Shown here piece after piece: positions 22,634-28,344 of a stretch of 28,344 bases of DNA. Position 1 is the stretch's first letter; each line of letters opens with the position of its first letter. This DNA is from Lachnoclostridium sp. UBA1175 (lineage in GTDB: Bacteria > Bacillota > Clostridia > Lachnospirales > Lachnospiraceae). A model generated the notes under the pieces. The model did no database searches. It worked only from the letters and a program-made list of their open reading frames with translations, and was not told where the DNA came from. The position numbers were made by a program, and so were the translations under genes. Where the stretch lies: contig DBYX01000012.1 of the NCBI GenBank assembly GCA_002311665.1, forward strand, positions 1 through 28,344. Reading direction: 5' to 3'.

Positions 22634-23128
22634 GAACCGCAGTTCCCAGCACACGCAAAACACCGTAAGAACGACAACGAAGGCGGAGACATAGCGTCCC
22701 GCCTTCGTTTTATATATTTTCCCGATCAGCGGACGCACCAGTTTCAGATACAGAGCGGCGAGCAGGCCGAAAATAGCGCTGCTGACCGCGGAGATGCGTC
22801 CCTCGAAATCGAGCGGCCAGGGCTCGTAGGACCACAACTCCGTGTGAAACAGGTACTCCAGAACATATGACGCGGCGAGCTCCACGGCGGTCGCGATCAG
22901 CGCACTGCCGATGAAGAGCACGAAGAAATTGCGCGTCTTTCGGAAAATGATCATTAAAACAAGGATCCCGAATCCGTAGATCGGACAGAGCGGCAGATGA
23001 AGAACGCCGCGATCGATGTAGCAGCCCCACATATAATAGACGCACGCGATCTCATAGAGCCACCCGAAGAAGGCCGCGAGAAGGAATATCAGAATGTACT
23101 CGGTAAGCTTGTACAATGCTTTCTTCAT
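22628..23128 (-). CDS. Putative ABC-transporter permease-type membrane protein (CmpB-like)
   Basis: A 166-aa protein with about four helices, matching the small clostridial family usually annotated as putative ABC transporter permease (PF06541). Signatures: FFGWLYEIACVYY, RGVLHLPLCPIYGFG, SYVLEYLFHTELWSYEPWPLDFEGRI. No ATPase or binding protein is nearby, so transport is unproven. ATG 23126-23128 follows GGGGGAAC. Last gene of a leftward unit with the small unknown and the Gln-rich protein; a CATTTTCCG copy lies inside (22941-22949). Confidence 0.88.
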   Translation of the reverse strand: MKKALYKLTEYILIFLLAAFFGWLYEIACVYYMWGCYIDRGVLHLPLCPIYGFGILVLMIIFRKTRNFFVLFIGSALIATAVELAASYVLEYLFHTELWSYEPWPLDFEGRISAVSSAIFGLLAALYLKLVRPLIGKIYKTKAGRYVSAFVVVLTVFCVCWELRFL

Positions 23129-23146
23129 GCGCCCGTTCCCCCGTCG

Positions 23147-23506
23147 TCAGCAGTGGCACGCGTATCCGCGCAACAGGTACAGGATGAGGAACAGCTGCTT
23201 CTTCGTCTCCGCACCGGTCGTCTCGCGCTTGCGGATCGCCTCGAGCGCTCGGATGCATGTGTAGCGGTCGCGGTCGGAGATCTCCTCCATCCCCTCCGGC
23301 ACCGGCTCCATCGACACGAAGGCGAGCAGCCGCAGGAGCACCTTCTCATTGGTCTCCGCGTTCTCGCCGCCCTCCTCGCCCAGAAGGCAGGTCGTATCGA
23401 GGATCATCTTCTTCACCTCGCGCGTCATGAACTCCTCGCCCATCGCGCATACAAGAGGCTCATCGTCCTCCCCGACATGTTCCAGATACAACTCCAGTGC
23501 GTCCAT
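23147..23506 (-). CDS. Hypothetical small protein
   Basis: A 119-aa acidic, probably all-helical cytosolic protein that I do not recognise. Cysteines at 20, 40, 84, 117 and 119, with a C-terminal CHC. A central acidic stretch (GEEGGENAET) looks like a loop. ATG 23504-23506 follows AGAGGA. It sits 18 bp upstream of the CmpB-like gene and 42 bp after the Gln-rich gene, and is likely co-transcribed with both. Confidence 0.7.
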   Translation of the reverse strand: MDALELYLEHVGEDDEPLVCAMGEEFMTREVKKMILDTTCLLGEEGGENAETNEKVLLRLLAFVSMEPVPEGMEEISDRDRYTCIRALEAIRKRETTGAETKKQLFLILYLLRGYACHC

Positions 23507-23548
23507 AATTTTCCTCTGACTGATGTATTATCGTACGGCGCCCGACGG

Positions 23549-24241
23549 TCACCGTATCGGATTTCTGTTGGTCGTATTTCCCTGACCGCCCTGCATCTCG
23601 TTCTGCCGTGCGATCTGCTGCTGCAACAACTGACGGTCAACCTCCTGCTGGGCAATCTGCTGCTGAAGCATCTGCTGACGGACCATCTGCTGCTGTGCAA
23701 GCTGCTGCTGCGCCAGGCGCTGCCGGGCCATCTGCTGTTGCGCCATCTGCTGCGCGATCGCCTGCTGCTCCATCTGCCGACGCACCATCTGCTGCTGCGC
23801 CATCGTCTGCTGCGCCATCTGCTGCTGTACCGCCTGCTGGCGGAGCAACTGCTGCTGCAACATTTCCTGCTGCATCATCTGCTGCTGAAGCAACTGTTGC
23901 TGCTGCATCTGCTGTGCGATCTGCTGTTGCTGCTCCTTCGCCTGTTCCGCATACACATCCGAAAAATAAGGGTTGTACTGGACCGCCATATCGTCGGTAT
24001 GGTCCATCTCCGGGCTGACCGCCCCGGGCGCAAACTGCTGCACGCCGGGCCGAACCTCCTCCTTCCCGAACGCTTTCTTAAAGGACTTGTAGATCCCCCA
24101 GCCCAGGAACGATGCGAACGCACCGCCGATCAGCAGTCCGCTGATGTCTCCTCTTCTCAAGTAGTCGATTGTCACGCCGATGTCCGCCGCCATGAAAATG
24201 AGCAGCAGGAAGAACAGCGCGGCATAAAACATTCTTTTCAT
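23549..24241 (-). CDS. Gln-rich membrane-anchored protein
   Basis: A 230-aa protein. Two membrane helices at the N-terminus (about 4-24 and 34-52), a basic juxtamembrane segment, a short linker (about 60-98) and then roughly 115 residues about half of which are Gln, with Met, Leu, Ala and Arg (about 100-216), in heptad-like order that could give a coiled coil or prion-like assembly. The tail is Asn/Gly-rich. The start is ATG 24239-24241 behind GGAG; a much longer open frame upstream crosses the promoter region and is rejected. Function unknown. Confidence 0.8.
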   Translation of the reverse strand: MKRMFYAALFFLLLIFMAADIGVTIDYLRRGDISGLLIGGAFASFLGWGIYKSFKKAFGKEEVRPGVQQFAPGAVSPEMDHTDDMAVQYNPYFSDVYAEQAKEQQQQIAQQMQQQQLLQQQMMQQEMLQQQLLRQQAVQQQMAQQTMAQQQMVRRQMEQQAIAQQMAQQQMARQRLAQQQLAQQQMVRQQMLQQQIAQQEVDRQLLQQQIARQNEMQGGQGNTTNRNPIR

Positions 24242-24313
24242 ATACACGCTCCGAATCCGGCGCTTCCCCTGCGCCGTTGGTCTTGTAACAAAGCCCACAC
24301 ACGCACCGCACTC

Positions 24314-24319
24314 AGTATA
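24314..24319 (-). promoter_or_regulatory. Extended -10 promoter of the Gln-rich protein operon
   Basis: TGCTATACT on the minus strand, TATACT at 24319-24314, with TG one base upstream. The -35 region falls in the GlsB terminator and is poor. The leader has a 5-bp hairpin (GGCGC/GCGCC, 24259-24275) near the ribosome binding site. Confidence 0.5.
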
Positions 24320-24337
24320 GCATATCTTCCCGGTGTT

Positions 24338-24364
24338 AAAAGGGGGCTGCCTTAGGCAACCCCC
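24338..24364 (-). terminator. Rho-independent terminator of the GlsB-like gene
   Basis: On the minus strand GGGGG-T-TGCC pairs with GGCA-G-CCCCC around TAA, followed by TTTT. It lies 36 bp after the gene's stop. Confidence 0.85.
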
Positions 24365-24399
24365 GTCTGTCCGATGCATAACTGAATTGCGCACCTTGA

Positions 24400-24648
24400 T
24401 TATTTCTTAAAGAAAAGTCTGCCGACCGCGATCAGGATGCAGGTACCGAGCACACCGCCGATGATGTTTCCGATAAATCCGTGGAAGGAAATACCGATCA
24501 GACCGAATACCAGGTTACCTACGGCACCGCCGACGATACCGAGGATGATGTACATCAGAAGGCTCTTGTCCTTGCCACCCATCAGCATGCTCGCAAGCCA
24601 ACCGCATATAGCACCGACAGCCAATGTAACAAGCAAACTCCACAACAT
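24400..24648 (-). CDS. GlsB/YeaQ/YmgE family membrane protein
   Basis: An 82-aa protein with about three helices, rich in Gly. Family pattern: GAICGWLASMLMGGKD, IILGIVGGAVGNLVFGLIG, and GGVLGTCILIAVGRLFFKK at the C-terminus. Members are linked to general or envelope stress. ATG 24646-24648 follows GGAGG. It has its own promoter and terminator. Confidence 0.92.
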   Translation of the reverse strand: MLWSLLVTLAVGAICGWLASMLMGGKDKSLLMYIILGIVGGAVGNLVFGLIGISFHGFIGNIIGGVLGTCILIAVGRLFFKK

Positions 24649-24736
24649 ATGTATGTACCTCCGTTACAGTTATTATTCTACTGCAGACCGCGCGCAGCCT
24701 GCGGTTACGAGGCTTCGTATCCCTCGAACTGAGGAA

Positions 24737-24765
24737 ATCATACCACAGTTTTTTCGTAAATGCAA
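24737..24765 (-). promoter_or_regulatory. Promoter of the GlsB-like gene
   Basis: TTGCAT (24765-24760), 17-bp spacer, TATGAT (24742-24737). The leader of about 80 bases can form small hairpins (CGAGG/CCTCG; GCAG/CTGC). Confidence 0.7.
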
Positions 24766-24780
24766 CACACTTGACGCAGA

Positions 24781-24803
24781 AAAGGTAAATTTAATCTACC
24801 TTT
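24781..24803 (-). terminator. Weak hairpin downstream of alr
   Basis: AAAGGTA (24803-24797 on the minus strand) pairs with TACCTTT (24787-24781), 9-base AT-rich loop, then TCTG. It may end alr transcription, although the stem is short. Confidence 0.45.
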
Positions 24804-24830
24804 AATCATTCGTTAATTGTCTTAATCCTT

Positions 24831-24854
24831 CGCGCATTTTCCGGAAAATGTGCG
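24831..24854. repeat. Palindrome formed by two fused CATTTTCCG motifs
   Basis: CATTTTCCGGAAAATG (24835-24850) is a perfect 16-bp palindrome made of two copies of the window-wide 9-mer sharing their central CG. Flanking CGCG/TGCG extends the pairing to 12 bp per arm with one G-U. It lies 12 bp beyond the alr stop codon. In Neisseria and Haemophilus, inverted uptake-sequence pairs serve as terminators, but here no T-run follows. Confidence 0.8.
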
Positions 24855-24865
24855 CGCCCGCACGC

Positions 24866-26035
24866 TCACATGCGGAGCATCAGCTCCTCGCCGATCACCT
24901 CGCCGCCGCGGATGTAGTGGCGCGGCACACGCTTGCTGACCGCGCAGGTCAGTTCGTAGGGGATGGTTCCCGCAAGTTCCGCCATGCGCTCGATCGGATT
25001 GCGCGGACCGAACACCTCGATGTCCGAGCCGATCCCGACGCCGGGCTTGTCCGTGAGGTCGATCATGCACATGTCCATGCAGATCTTGCCGCGCTGGGGC
25101 GCCGGACCCTCGTCCGTCATCAGGCTGCAGCGGTTCGAGAGGCAGCGGAAGAATCCGTCCGCGTAACCGTACGGCAGAACGCCGATCCGCGTCGTGCGCT
25201 CCGTCCTGTAGATGCCGCCGTAGCTGATCGCCGTGCCGGCAGGATATATTTTGATCGTGGAAACGTTGGTCTTCAGCGTCATCACCGGCCGAAGCCCGAG
25301 CTCCGCCGCGAACTCCCCGTAGCCGTACAGGAGAAGTCCCGGTCTCACCATATCGAGATACGTCTGCGGATAGCGCGCTACCGCGCCGGTGTTCGAACAA
25401 TGGCGCAGGCGGAATTTGCGGCCGATGCGCTCCTCCACACCGTTGATCACATCCGTGAACAACTTGAACTGGTGCTCCGTATATGCCTTCGCTTCCTCGC
25501 CAGGCTCATCGGAAACCGCAAAATGAGTGAATATCCCTTCGGCGTCCAATCCGGGCATGGAAACCGCTTCGCATATGCCTTCTACTCCTGTAGAAAAGAG
25601 ATCTCCGTCGCACAGATAACCGAGTCGCGACATACCCGTATCCACCTTGATGTGAATCCGGAGCGTTCCCCCGAGTCTTGTCGCCTCCTCCGAGTACTCA
25701 ACGGCCTTCGCCTTGCAGGTCACCGCCTGCGTGATATCGTACTGAAGCAACCGTTCAACCTGCTCCTTCGGCGTATGGCCGAGGATCAGGATCGGCATTG
25801 TGATCCCGTTAACGCGCAGCTCCATCGCCTCGTCGATACTGCTGACCGCAAGGTAGTCCGCTCCGTTTTCCTGAAGGGTACGTGCCACGATAACGGAACC
25901 GTGCCCGTAGGCATCCGCCTTCACGACCCCGAGAAATTTCACGTCCGCGCCGACATGTGCGCGAAGCGTGCGATAATTGTGAACCAATGCATCCAGGTCG
26001 ATCTCCGACCAGGTCCGTTTCAATGTAGATTCCAT
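24866..26035 (-). CDS. alr: Alanine racemase
   Basis: PLP enzyme giving D-alanine for peptidoglycan; 389 aa, usual length. The PLP lysine is Lys39 in VVKADAYGHG, the phosphate-binding region includes HCSNTGAV (212-219) and MVRPGLLLYGYG, and the catalytic tyrosine of the second half is Tyr272 in AISYGGIYRT. KVDTGMSRLG is also typical. ATG 26033-26035 is preceded by GAGGCGGG. It has its own promoter, whose start point coincides with an 8-bp inverted repeat. Confidence 0.97.
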   Translation of the reverse strand: MESTLKRTWSEIDLDALVHNYRTLRAHVGADVKFLGVVKADAYGHGSVIVARTLQENGADYLAVSSIDEAMELRVNGITMPILILGHTPKEQVERLLQYDITQAVTCKAKAVEYSEEATRLGGTLRIHIKVDTGMSRLGYLCDGDLFSTGVEGICEAVSMPGLDAEGIFTHFAVSDEPGEEAKAYTEHQFKLFTDVINGVEERIGRKFRLRHCSNTGAVARYPQTYLDMVRPGLLLYGYGEFAAELGLRPVMTLKTNVSTIKIYPAGTAISYGGIYRTERTTRIGVLPYGYADGFFRCLSNRCSLMTDEGPAPQRGKICMDMCMIDLTDKPGVGIGSDIEVFGPRNPIERMAELAGTIPYELTCAVSKRVPRHYIRGGEVIGEELMLRM

Positions 26036-26064
26036 GATGCCCGCCTCACTTCATTTTCCAACAT

Positions 26065-26095
26065 AGTGAACGTGTCATACGTTGTTGCGTTCACT
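26065..26095. promoter_or_regulatory. Inverted repeat at the alr transcription start
   Basis: AGTGAACG (26065-26072) and CGTTCACT (26088-26095), perfect 8-bp arms 15 bp apart. The right arm covers the predicted alr start point. It may be an operator for a dimeric repressor or a 5' stem-loop protecting the mRNA. Confidence 0.5.
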
Positions 26096-26101
26096 CCTTG
26101 A

Positions 26102-26130
26102 ATCATAGCACAAAAGGGCAGTTATGACAA
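26102..26130 (-). promoter_or_regulatory. Promoter of alr
   Basis: TTGTCA (26130-26125), 17-bp spacer, TATGAT (26107-26102) with TG one base upstream (TGCTATGAT). The -35 box and spacer overlap the terminator hairpin of the upstream transcript. Confidence 0.7.
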
Positions 26131-26136
26131 CTGCCC
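26116..26136 (-). terminator. Terminator of the HTH regulator (or small ORF) transcript
   Basis: GGGCAGTT (26136-26129 on the minus strand) pairs with AACTGCCC (26123-26116) around a 5-base loop, followed by TTTT (26115-26112). Confidence 0.85.
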
Positions 26137-26253
26137 GAGCCTTTGAAATAAGTCCGACATATACGACAGAAAACTCTTTGATATAATGAGATCCGCCACG
26201 ACTCCAACCGCTGCCGCAATAATTTCGCTATCGTTGACAAGTCTCAGCGGCAT
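26122..26253 (-). CDS. Possible small ORF, 43 aa
   Basis: An open frame from ATG 26251-26253 to TAA 26122-26124, starting MPLRLVNDSEIIAAAVGVV and ending FQRLGQLS. In-frame ATGs further up (to 26280) would give up to 52 aa. GAGGAGG lies 12 bases upstream of the chosen ATG. The middle is hydrophobic or amphipathic helix-like (IIAAAVGVVADLIISKSFL). The stop codon lies inside the terminator stem, an economical gene end. I do not recognise it; chance is possible at this length. Confidence 0.35.
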   Translation of the reverse strand: MPLRLVNDSEIIAAAVGVVADLIISKSFLSYMSDLFQRLGQLS

Positions 26254-26262
26254 CCCTATATT
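26234..26262 (+). promoter_or_regulatory. Plus-strand promoter-like sequence antisense to the small ORF / HTH region
   Basis: TTGACA (26234-26239), 17-bp spacer, TATATT (26257-26262). No plus-strand gene follows for 1.1 kb, so a transcript would be antisense to the leader of the small ORF and the end of the HTH gene. Confidence 0.4.
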
Positions 26263-26326
26263 CATCCTCCTCATTGCCATCTGCGTTTAAGTTTTGAAAA
26301 AGCGAACCACTGATCTCCATATGGTC

Positions 26327-27139
26327 TTATTGATACGGTTTCAGGTACATCTCCGTCCCGTCAACGGCAACGGTCACCAGCTCGCTCTTCAGCGAAAAAT
26401 AAGAATAGTACTGCAGGATCGTCTCCGTACCGTTTACCGTGATCCTGTCAGTCAGCTTCCGGTACTGTCCCTGCACCCCGGTCTCGTCGATTGCCGTCAG
26501 ATTGTTGCTCCACAGGACAAACCAGTGATCGGCTTTCTCCCCGTGAACACGCACCAGCATTGCAACCATACGATTGTCCGCGTCCTCAAGCCGGAGACGG
26601 ATCACATACTCCTCGTTGTCAAGCTCATTTCGATAGAAAATGCCGCTCTTTCGGATCACATTGACGGAATCGAACTTCTTCCCGAGAACTGCACCATTCT
26701 CGTCTACAACATCCCACGCAATGCAATCGAAGACAAACTCGTCCTTGCAAAACCGAACCGTATGCTCATTTTCCGGGCTGCTTTCCAACAGTTCATCCGG
26801 CGTCAGCCGATATCCGCATATATACGCGACGAGCACGAACAGGATCAGACACAGAACGAGCGCTGCGAATCCATACAGGATAGCTGTACGCACGCGTAAA
26901 TTCCGAAGCTTCCGGTTCTTCTCGCACAGGATCTTCTCCGGCTCCTCCGCCCGGAAGAAGTCGTCATTGACTTCAAAAAGCGCCTTGATCTGCTCCCGGC
27001 AGTCATCGGAAGGGTAACCGAGCCCGTTCTCCCATTTGGCAACCGCACTCCGGCTGACAAAAATCTTCTCCGCCATCTGCTGTTGCGACAGACCGAGCTC
27101 GCTCCGCTTTTCTTTCAATTTGTCTTTGAATTCTTTCAA
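26327..27139 (-). CDS. XRE-family HTH regulator with transmembrane segment
   Basis: A 270-aa protein: Cro/C1-type HTH at about 8-60 (LKEKRSELGLSQQQMAEKIF, then VSRSAVAKWENGLGYPSDD), linker, one membrane helix (about 86-108), and a C-terminal extracytoplasmic domain of about 160 residues that I do not recognise. A membrane-tethered DNA-binding protein may sense an outside signal. The start is TTG 27137-27139 with GAGGAGG 9 bp upstream; the longer frame crosses the -10 box and is rejected. It may control its own gene or its neighbours; this cannot be decided here. Confidence 0.85.
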   Translation of the reverse strand: MKEFKDKLKEKRSELGLSQQQMAEKIFVSRSAVAKWENGLGYPSDDCREQIKALFEVNDDFFRAEEPEKILCEKNRKLRNLRVRTAILYGFAALVLCLILFVLVAYICGYRLTPDELLESSPENEHTVRFCKDEFVFDCIAWDVVDENGAVLGKKFDSVNVIRKSGIFYRNELDNEEYVIRLRLEDADNRMVAMLVRVHGEKADHWFVLWSNNLTAIDETGVQGQYRKLTDRITVNGTETILQYYSYFSLKSELVTVAVDGTEMYLKPYQ

Positions 27140-27169
27140 TCTGAAGAAACCTCCTCTCGCTTTACCGGA

Positions 27170-27193
27170 ATTATAACACAAATTCGGAAAATG
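27170..27193 (-). promoter_or_regulatory. Extended -10 promoter of the HTH regulator with embedded motif
   Basis: TGTTATAAT (TATAAT at 27175-27170) lies 31 bp upstream of the TTG start. No good -35 box exists at 16-18 bp; that place is taken by CATTTTCCG (27193-27185, reading leftward). Confidence 0.55.
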
Positions 27194-27258
27194 CGGTTGT
27201 CACTCTATCCTTTTTCCCCGTAACAGGCTGTTACTCTTGCGTTACCGGCTCAAAAACA

Positions 27259-27272
27259 CGAACAAATGTTCG
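27259..27272. promoter_or_regulatory. LexA (SOS) box
   Basis: CGAACAAATGTTCG, an exact match to the Bacillus/Clostridium LexA consensus CGAAC-N4-GTTCG, inside a 16-bp palindrome (27258-27273). It lies just upstream of the -35 box of the Y-family polymerase gene. Confidence 0.9.
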
Positions 27273-27281
27273 TTTTTCTCT

Positions 27282-27309
27282 TTGCATTCTTCATCATACG
27301 TGATATAAT
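27282..27309 (+). promoter_or_regulatory. Promoter of the Y-family polymerase gene
   Basis: TTGCAT (27282-27287), 16-bp spacer, TATAAT (27304-27309). It lies 10 bp downstream of the LexA box, so LexA bound there would hinder RNA polymerase. Confidence 0.8.
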
Positions 27310-27364
27310 GAAAATAATCACTAAAGGCCCAGGGTGTTCAATGATAACGAAACGGAGGTGCACG

Positions 27365-28344
27365 ATGTCTCAGCAGAAGCAATATATCGCCATCGATCTG
27401 AAGTCGTTCTACGCCTCCGTGGAGGCTGTGGAACGAGGGCTTGACCCGCTCGATGTCAACCTCGTCGTCGCGGACGAAAGCCGTTCGGACAAGACCATAT
27501 GTCTCGCCGTTTCGCCGGCGCTGAAGGCGCTTGGCGTCCCCGGGCGGGCACGTCTGTTTGAGGCCAAGCAGCGCATGCGCGAGGTCAACGCGCTCCGGCG
27601 GGGCGCACTGTACGGGCGGAGTTTCACCGGCAAGTCCGCATTTGCCTCCGAGCTGGCCGCGGACCCCGGACTGGAGCTCGACTGCATCGTCGCGACGCCG
27701 CGCATGAGCCACTATATGGATTACTCGCGCAGGATTGTCGAGATCTACCTGCGCTACGTCTCGATGGAGGACCTTCTCGTGTACTCCATCGACGAGGTCT
27801 TCATCGACGCGACACACTACCTGAAAACTTCAGGGATGACGGCGCACGAGTTCGCCCGGACGATGATCCGCGATGTGCTGCGTGAGACGCACATCACGGC
27901 GACTGCCGGCGTGGGGACCAACCTCTATCTCGCGAAGATCGCCATGGACATCATGGCGAAGCACATCCCGGCCGATGAGGACGGTGTCCGTATCGCGGAA
28001 CTTGACGAGCGCACCTACCGCGAACAGCTGTGGTGCCATCGGCCGCTGACGGACTTCTGGCGCGTCGGCCGCGGCATCGCGCGCAAGCTCGAGCAGTACG
28101 GGCTGCACACGATGGGCGACATCGCCCGCTGCTCCGAAGGGCCCGCGAACAGCGTGCACAACGAGGACCTTCTGTACCGCCTGTTCGGCGTGAATGCGGA
28201 ACTTCTGATCGACCACGCCTGGGGCTGGGAGCCGACAGAGATCAGCACGATCAAGGCCTACAAACCGGAAACGAGCAGCCTCTCCTCCGGTCAGGTCCTG
28301 TCTGAACCTTATAACGCCGTGGACGGAAAGCTGATCGTCCGGGA
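27365..28344 (+). CDS. Y-family DNA polymerase (UmuC/DinB type), 3' end beyond window
   Basis: About 326 codons of a translesion polymerase; the gene runs off the right edge. Palm-domain signatures: IAIDLKSFYASVEAVERG with the metal-binding Asp11, and YSIDEVFID with catalytic Asp143-Glu144. Further on, TATAGVGTNLYLAKIAMDIMAKH and WRVGRGIARKLEQYGLHTMGDIA (helix-hairpin-helix) are typical. It copies past damaged template bases with low fidelity during the SOS response. ATG 27365 follows GGAGG. The LexA box upstream supports damage-inducible expression. Confidence 0.93.
   Translation, partial: MSQQKQYIAIDLKSFYASVEAVERGLDPLDVNLVVADESRSDKTICLAVSPALKALGVPGRARLFEAKQRMREVNALRRGALYGRSFTGKSAFASELAADPGLELDCIVATPRMSHYMDYSRRIVEIYLRYVSMEDLLVYSIDEVFIDATHYLKTSGMTAHEFARTMIRDVLRETHITATAGVGTNLYLAKIAMDIMAKHIPADEDGVRIAELDERTYREQLWCHRPLTDFWRVGRGIARKLEQYGLHTMGDIARCSEGPANSVHNEDLLYRLFGVNAELLIDHAWGWEPTEISTIKAYKPETSSLSSGQVLSEPYNAVDGKLIVR

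Noticed and set aside
22997..24355. 452-codon plus-strand frame rich in Leu
   Set aside because: It is the mirror of the Gln-rich tract and spans three minus-strand genes; no ribosome binding site or family signature.
28015..28216. Minus-strand frames opposite the Y-family polymerase
   Set aside because: The plus-strand frame carries the catalytic motifs and a regulated promoter; the minus-strand frames are shadows.

Overview
The window looks like a chromosomal segment of a moderately high-GC clostridial anaerobe, most likely a Lachnospiraceae (or close relative) from a gut or rumen. Evidence: Gram-positive-type ribosome binding sites (AGGAGG), consensus sigma-A promoters, a Bacillus/Clostridium-type LexA box, a DUF6145-like gene next to coaX, a YitT/GlsB/CmpB-like membrane protein set, and an intracellular GH115 glucuronidase typical of plant-fibre degraders. 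No phage, IS element, CRISPR array, tRNA or rRNA was seen.

Layout. 1-1087 (minus): start of the str operon (rpsL, then rpsG running off the left edge) behind a perfect consensus promoter and a leader hairpin. 1112-5286 (minus): dusB, an ART-like small protein, a radical SAM/SPASM protein, and a membrane protein with a zinc ribbon and a Cys-Ala-Cys tail; the last two are translationally coupled. 5589-12567 (minus): coaX, DUF6145-like, ornithine carbamoyltransferase, GH115, truA and an extremely Asp-rich membrane protein with a Thr-Pro stalk, possibly one long transcription unit. 12822-16873 (plus), divergent from it: VTC polyphosphate-polymerase-like protein, DUF4956 membrane protein and CotH-kinase lipoprotein. 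16995-18413 (plus): MATE transporter with its own promoter and a strong shared terminator. 18555-19943 (minus): lipoprotein with YD-like repeats. 20193-22633 (plus): highly expressed FucI/AraA-like isomerase, then YitT. 22628-24648 (minus): CmpB-like membrane protein, a small unknown, a Gln-rich membrane protein and GlsB-like. 24866-27139 (minus): alanine racemase, a possible small ORF, and an HTH membrane regulator. 27365-end (plus): Y-family DNA polymerase behind an exact LexA box.

Most interesting signals. (1) A radical SAM/SPASM enzyme coupled by a TGATG overlap to a membrane protein whose predicted cytosolic end carries eight cysteines, six of them in a (Cys-Ala)6 run. This looks like a protein-tail modification system rather than a classical short-peptide RiPP. 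(2) A 9-mer, CATTTTCCG, present 13 times on both strands (20 times as the 8-mer ATTTTCCG) where about 0.2 is expected. It is concentrated in non-coding DNA, once fused into a perfect 16-bp palindrome, and in genes it sits on otherwise avoided TTT/AAA codons. Its density and strand balance resemble DNA uptake sequences, which to my knowledge are not described in Firmicutes. (3) An array of TTACA repeats at exact 11-bp spacing between the YD-repeat lipoprotein and the isomerase, typical of OmpR-family (PhoP/WalR-like) operators.

All calls come from reading the sequence by eye; no database search was run. Start codons were re-chosen from ribosome binding sites where the longest frame was implausible.
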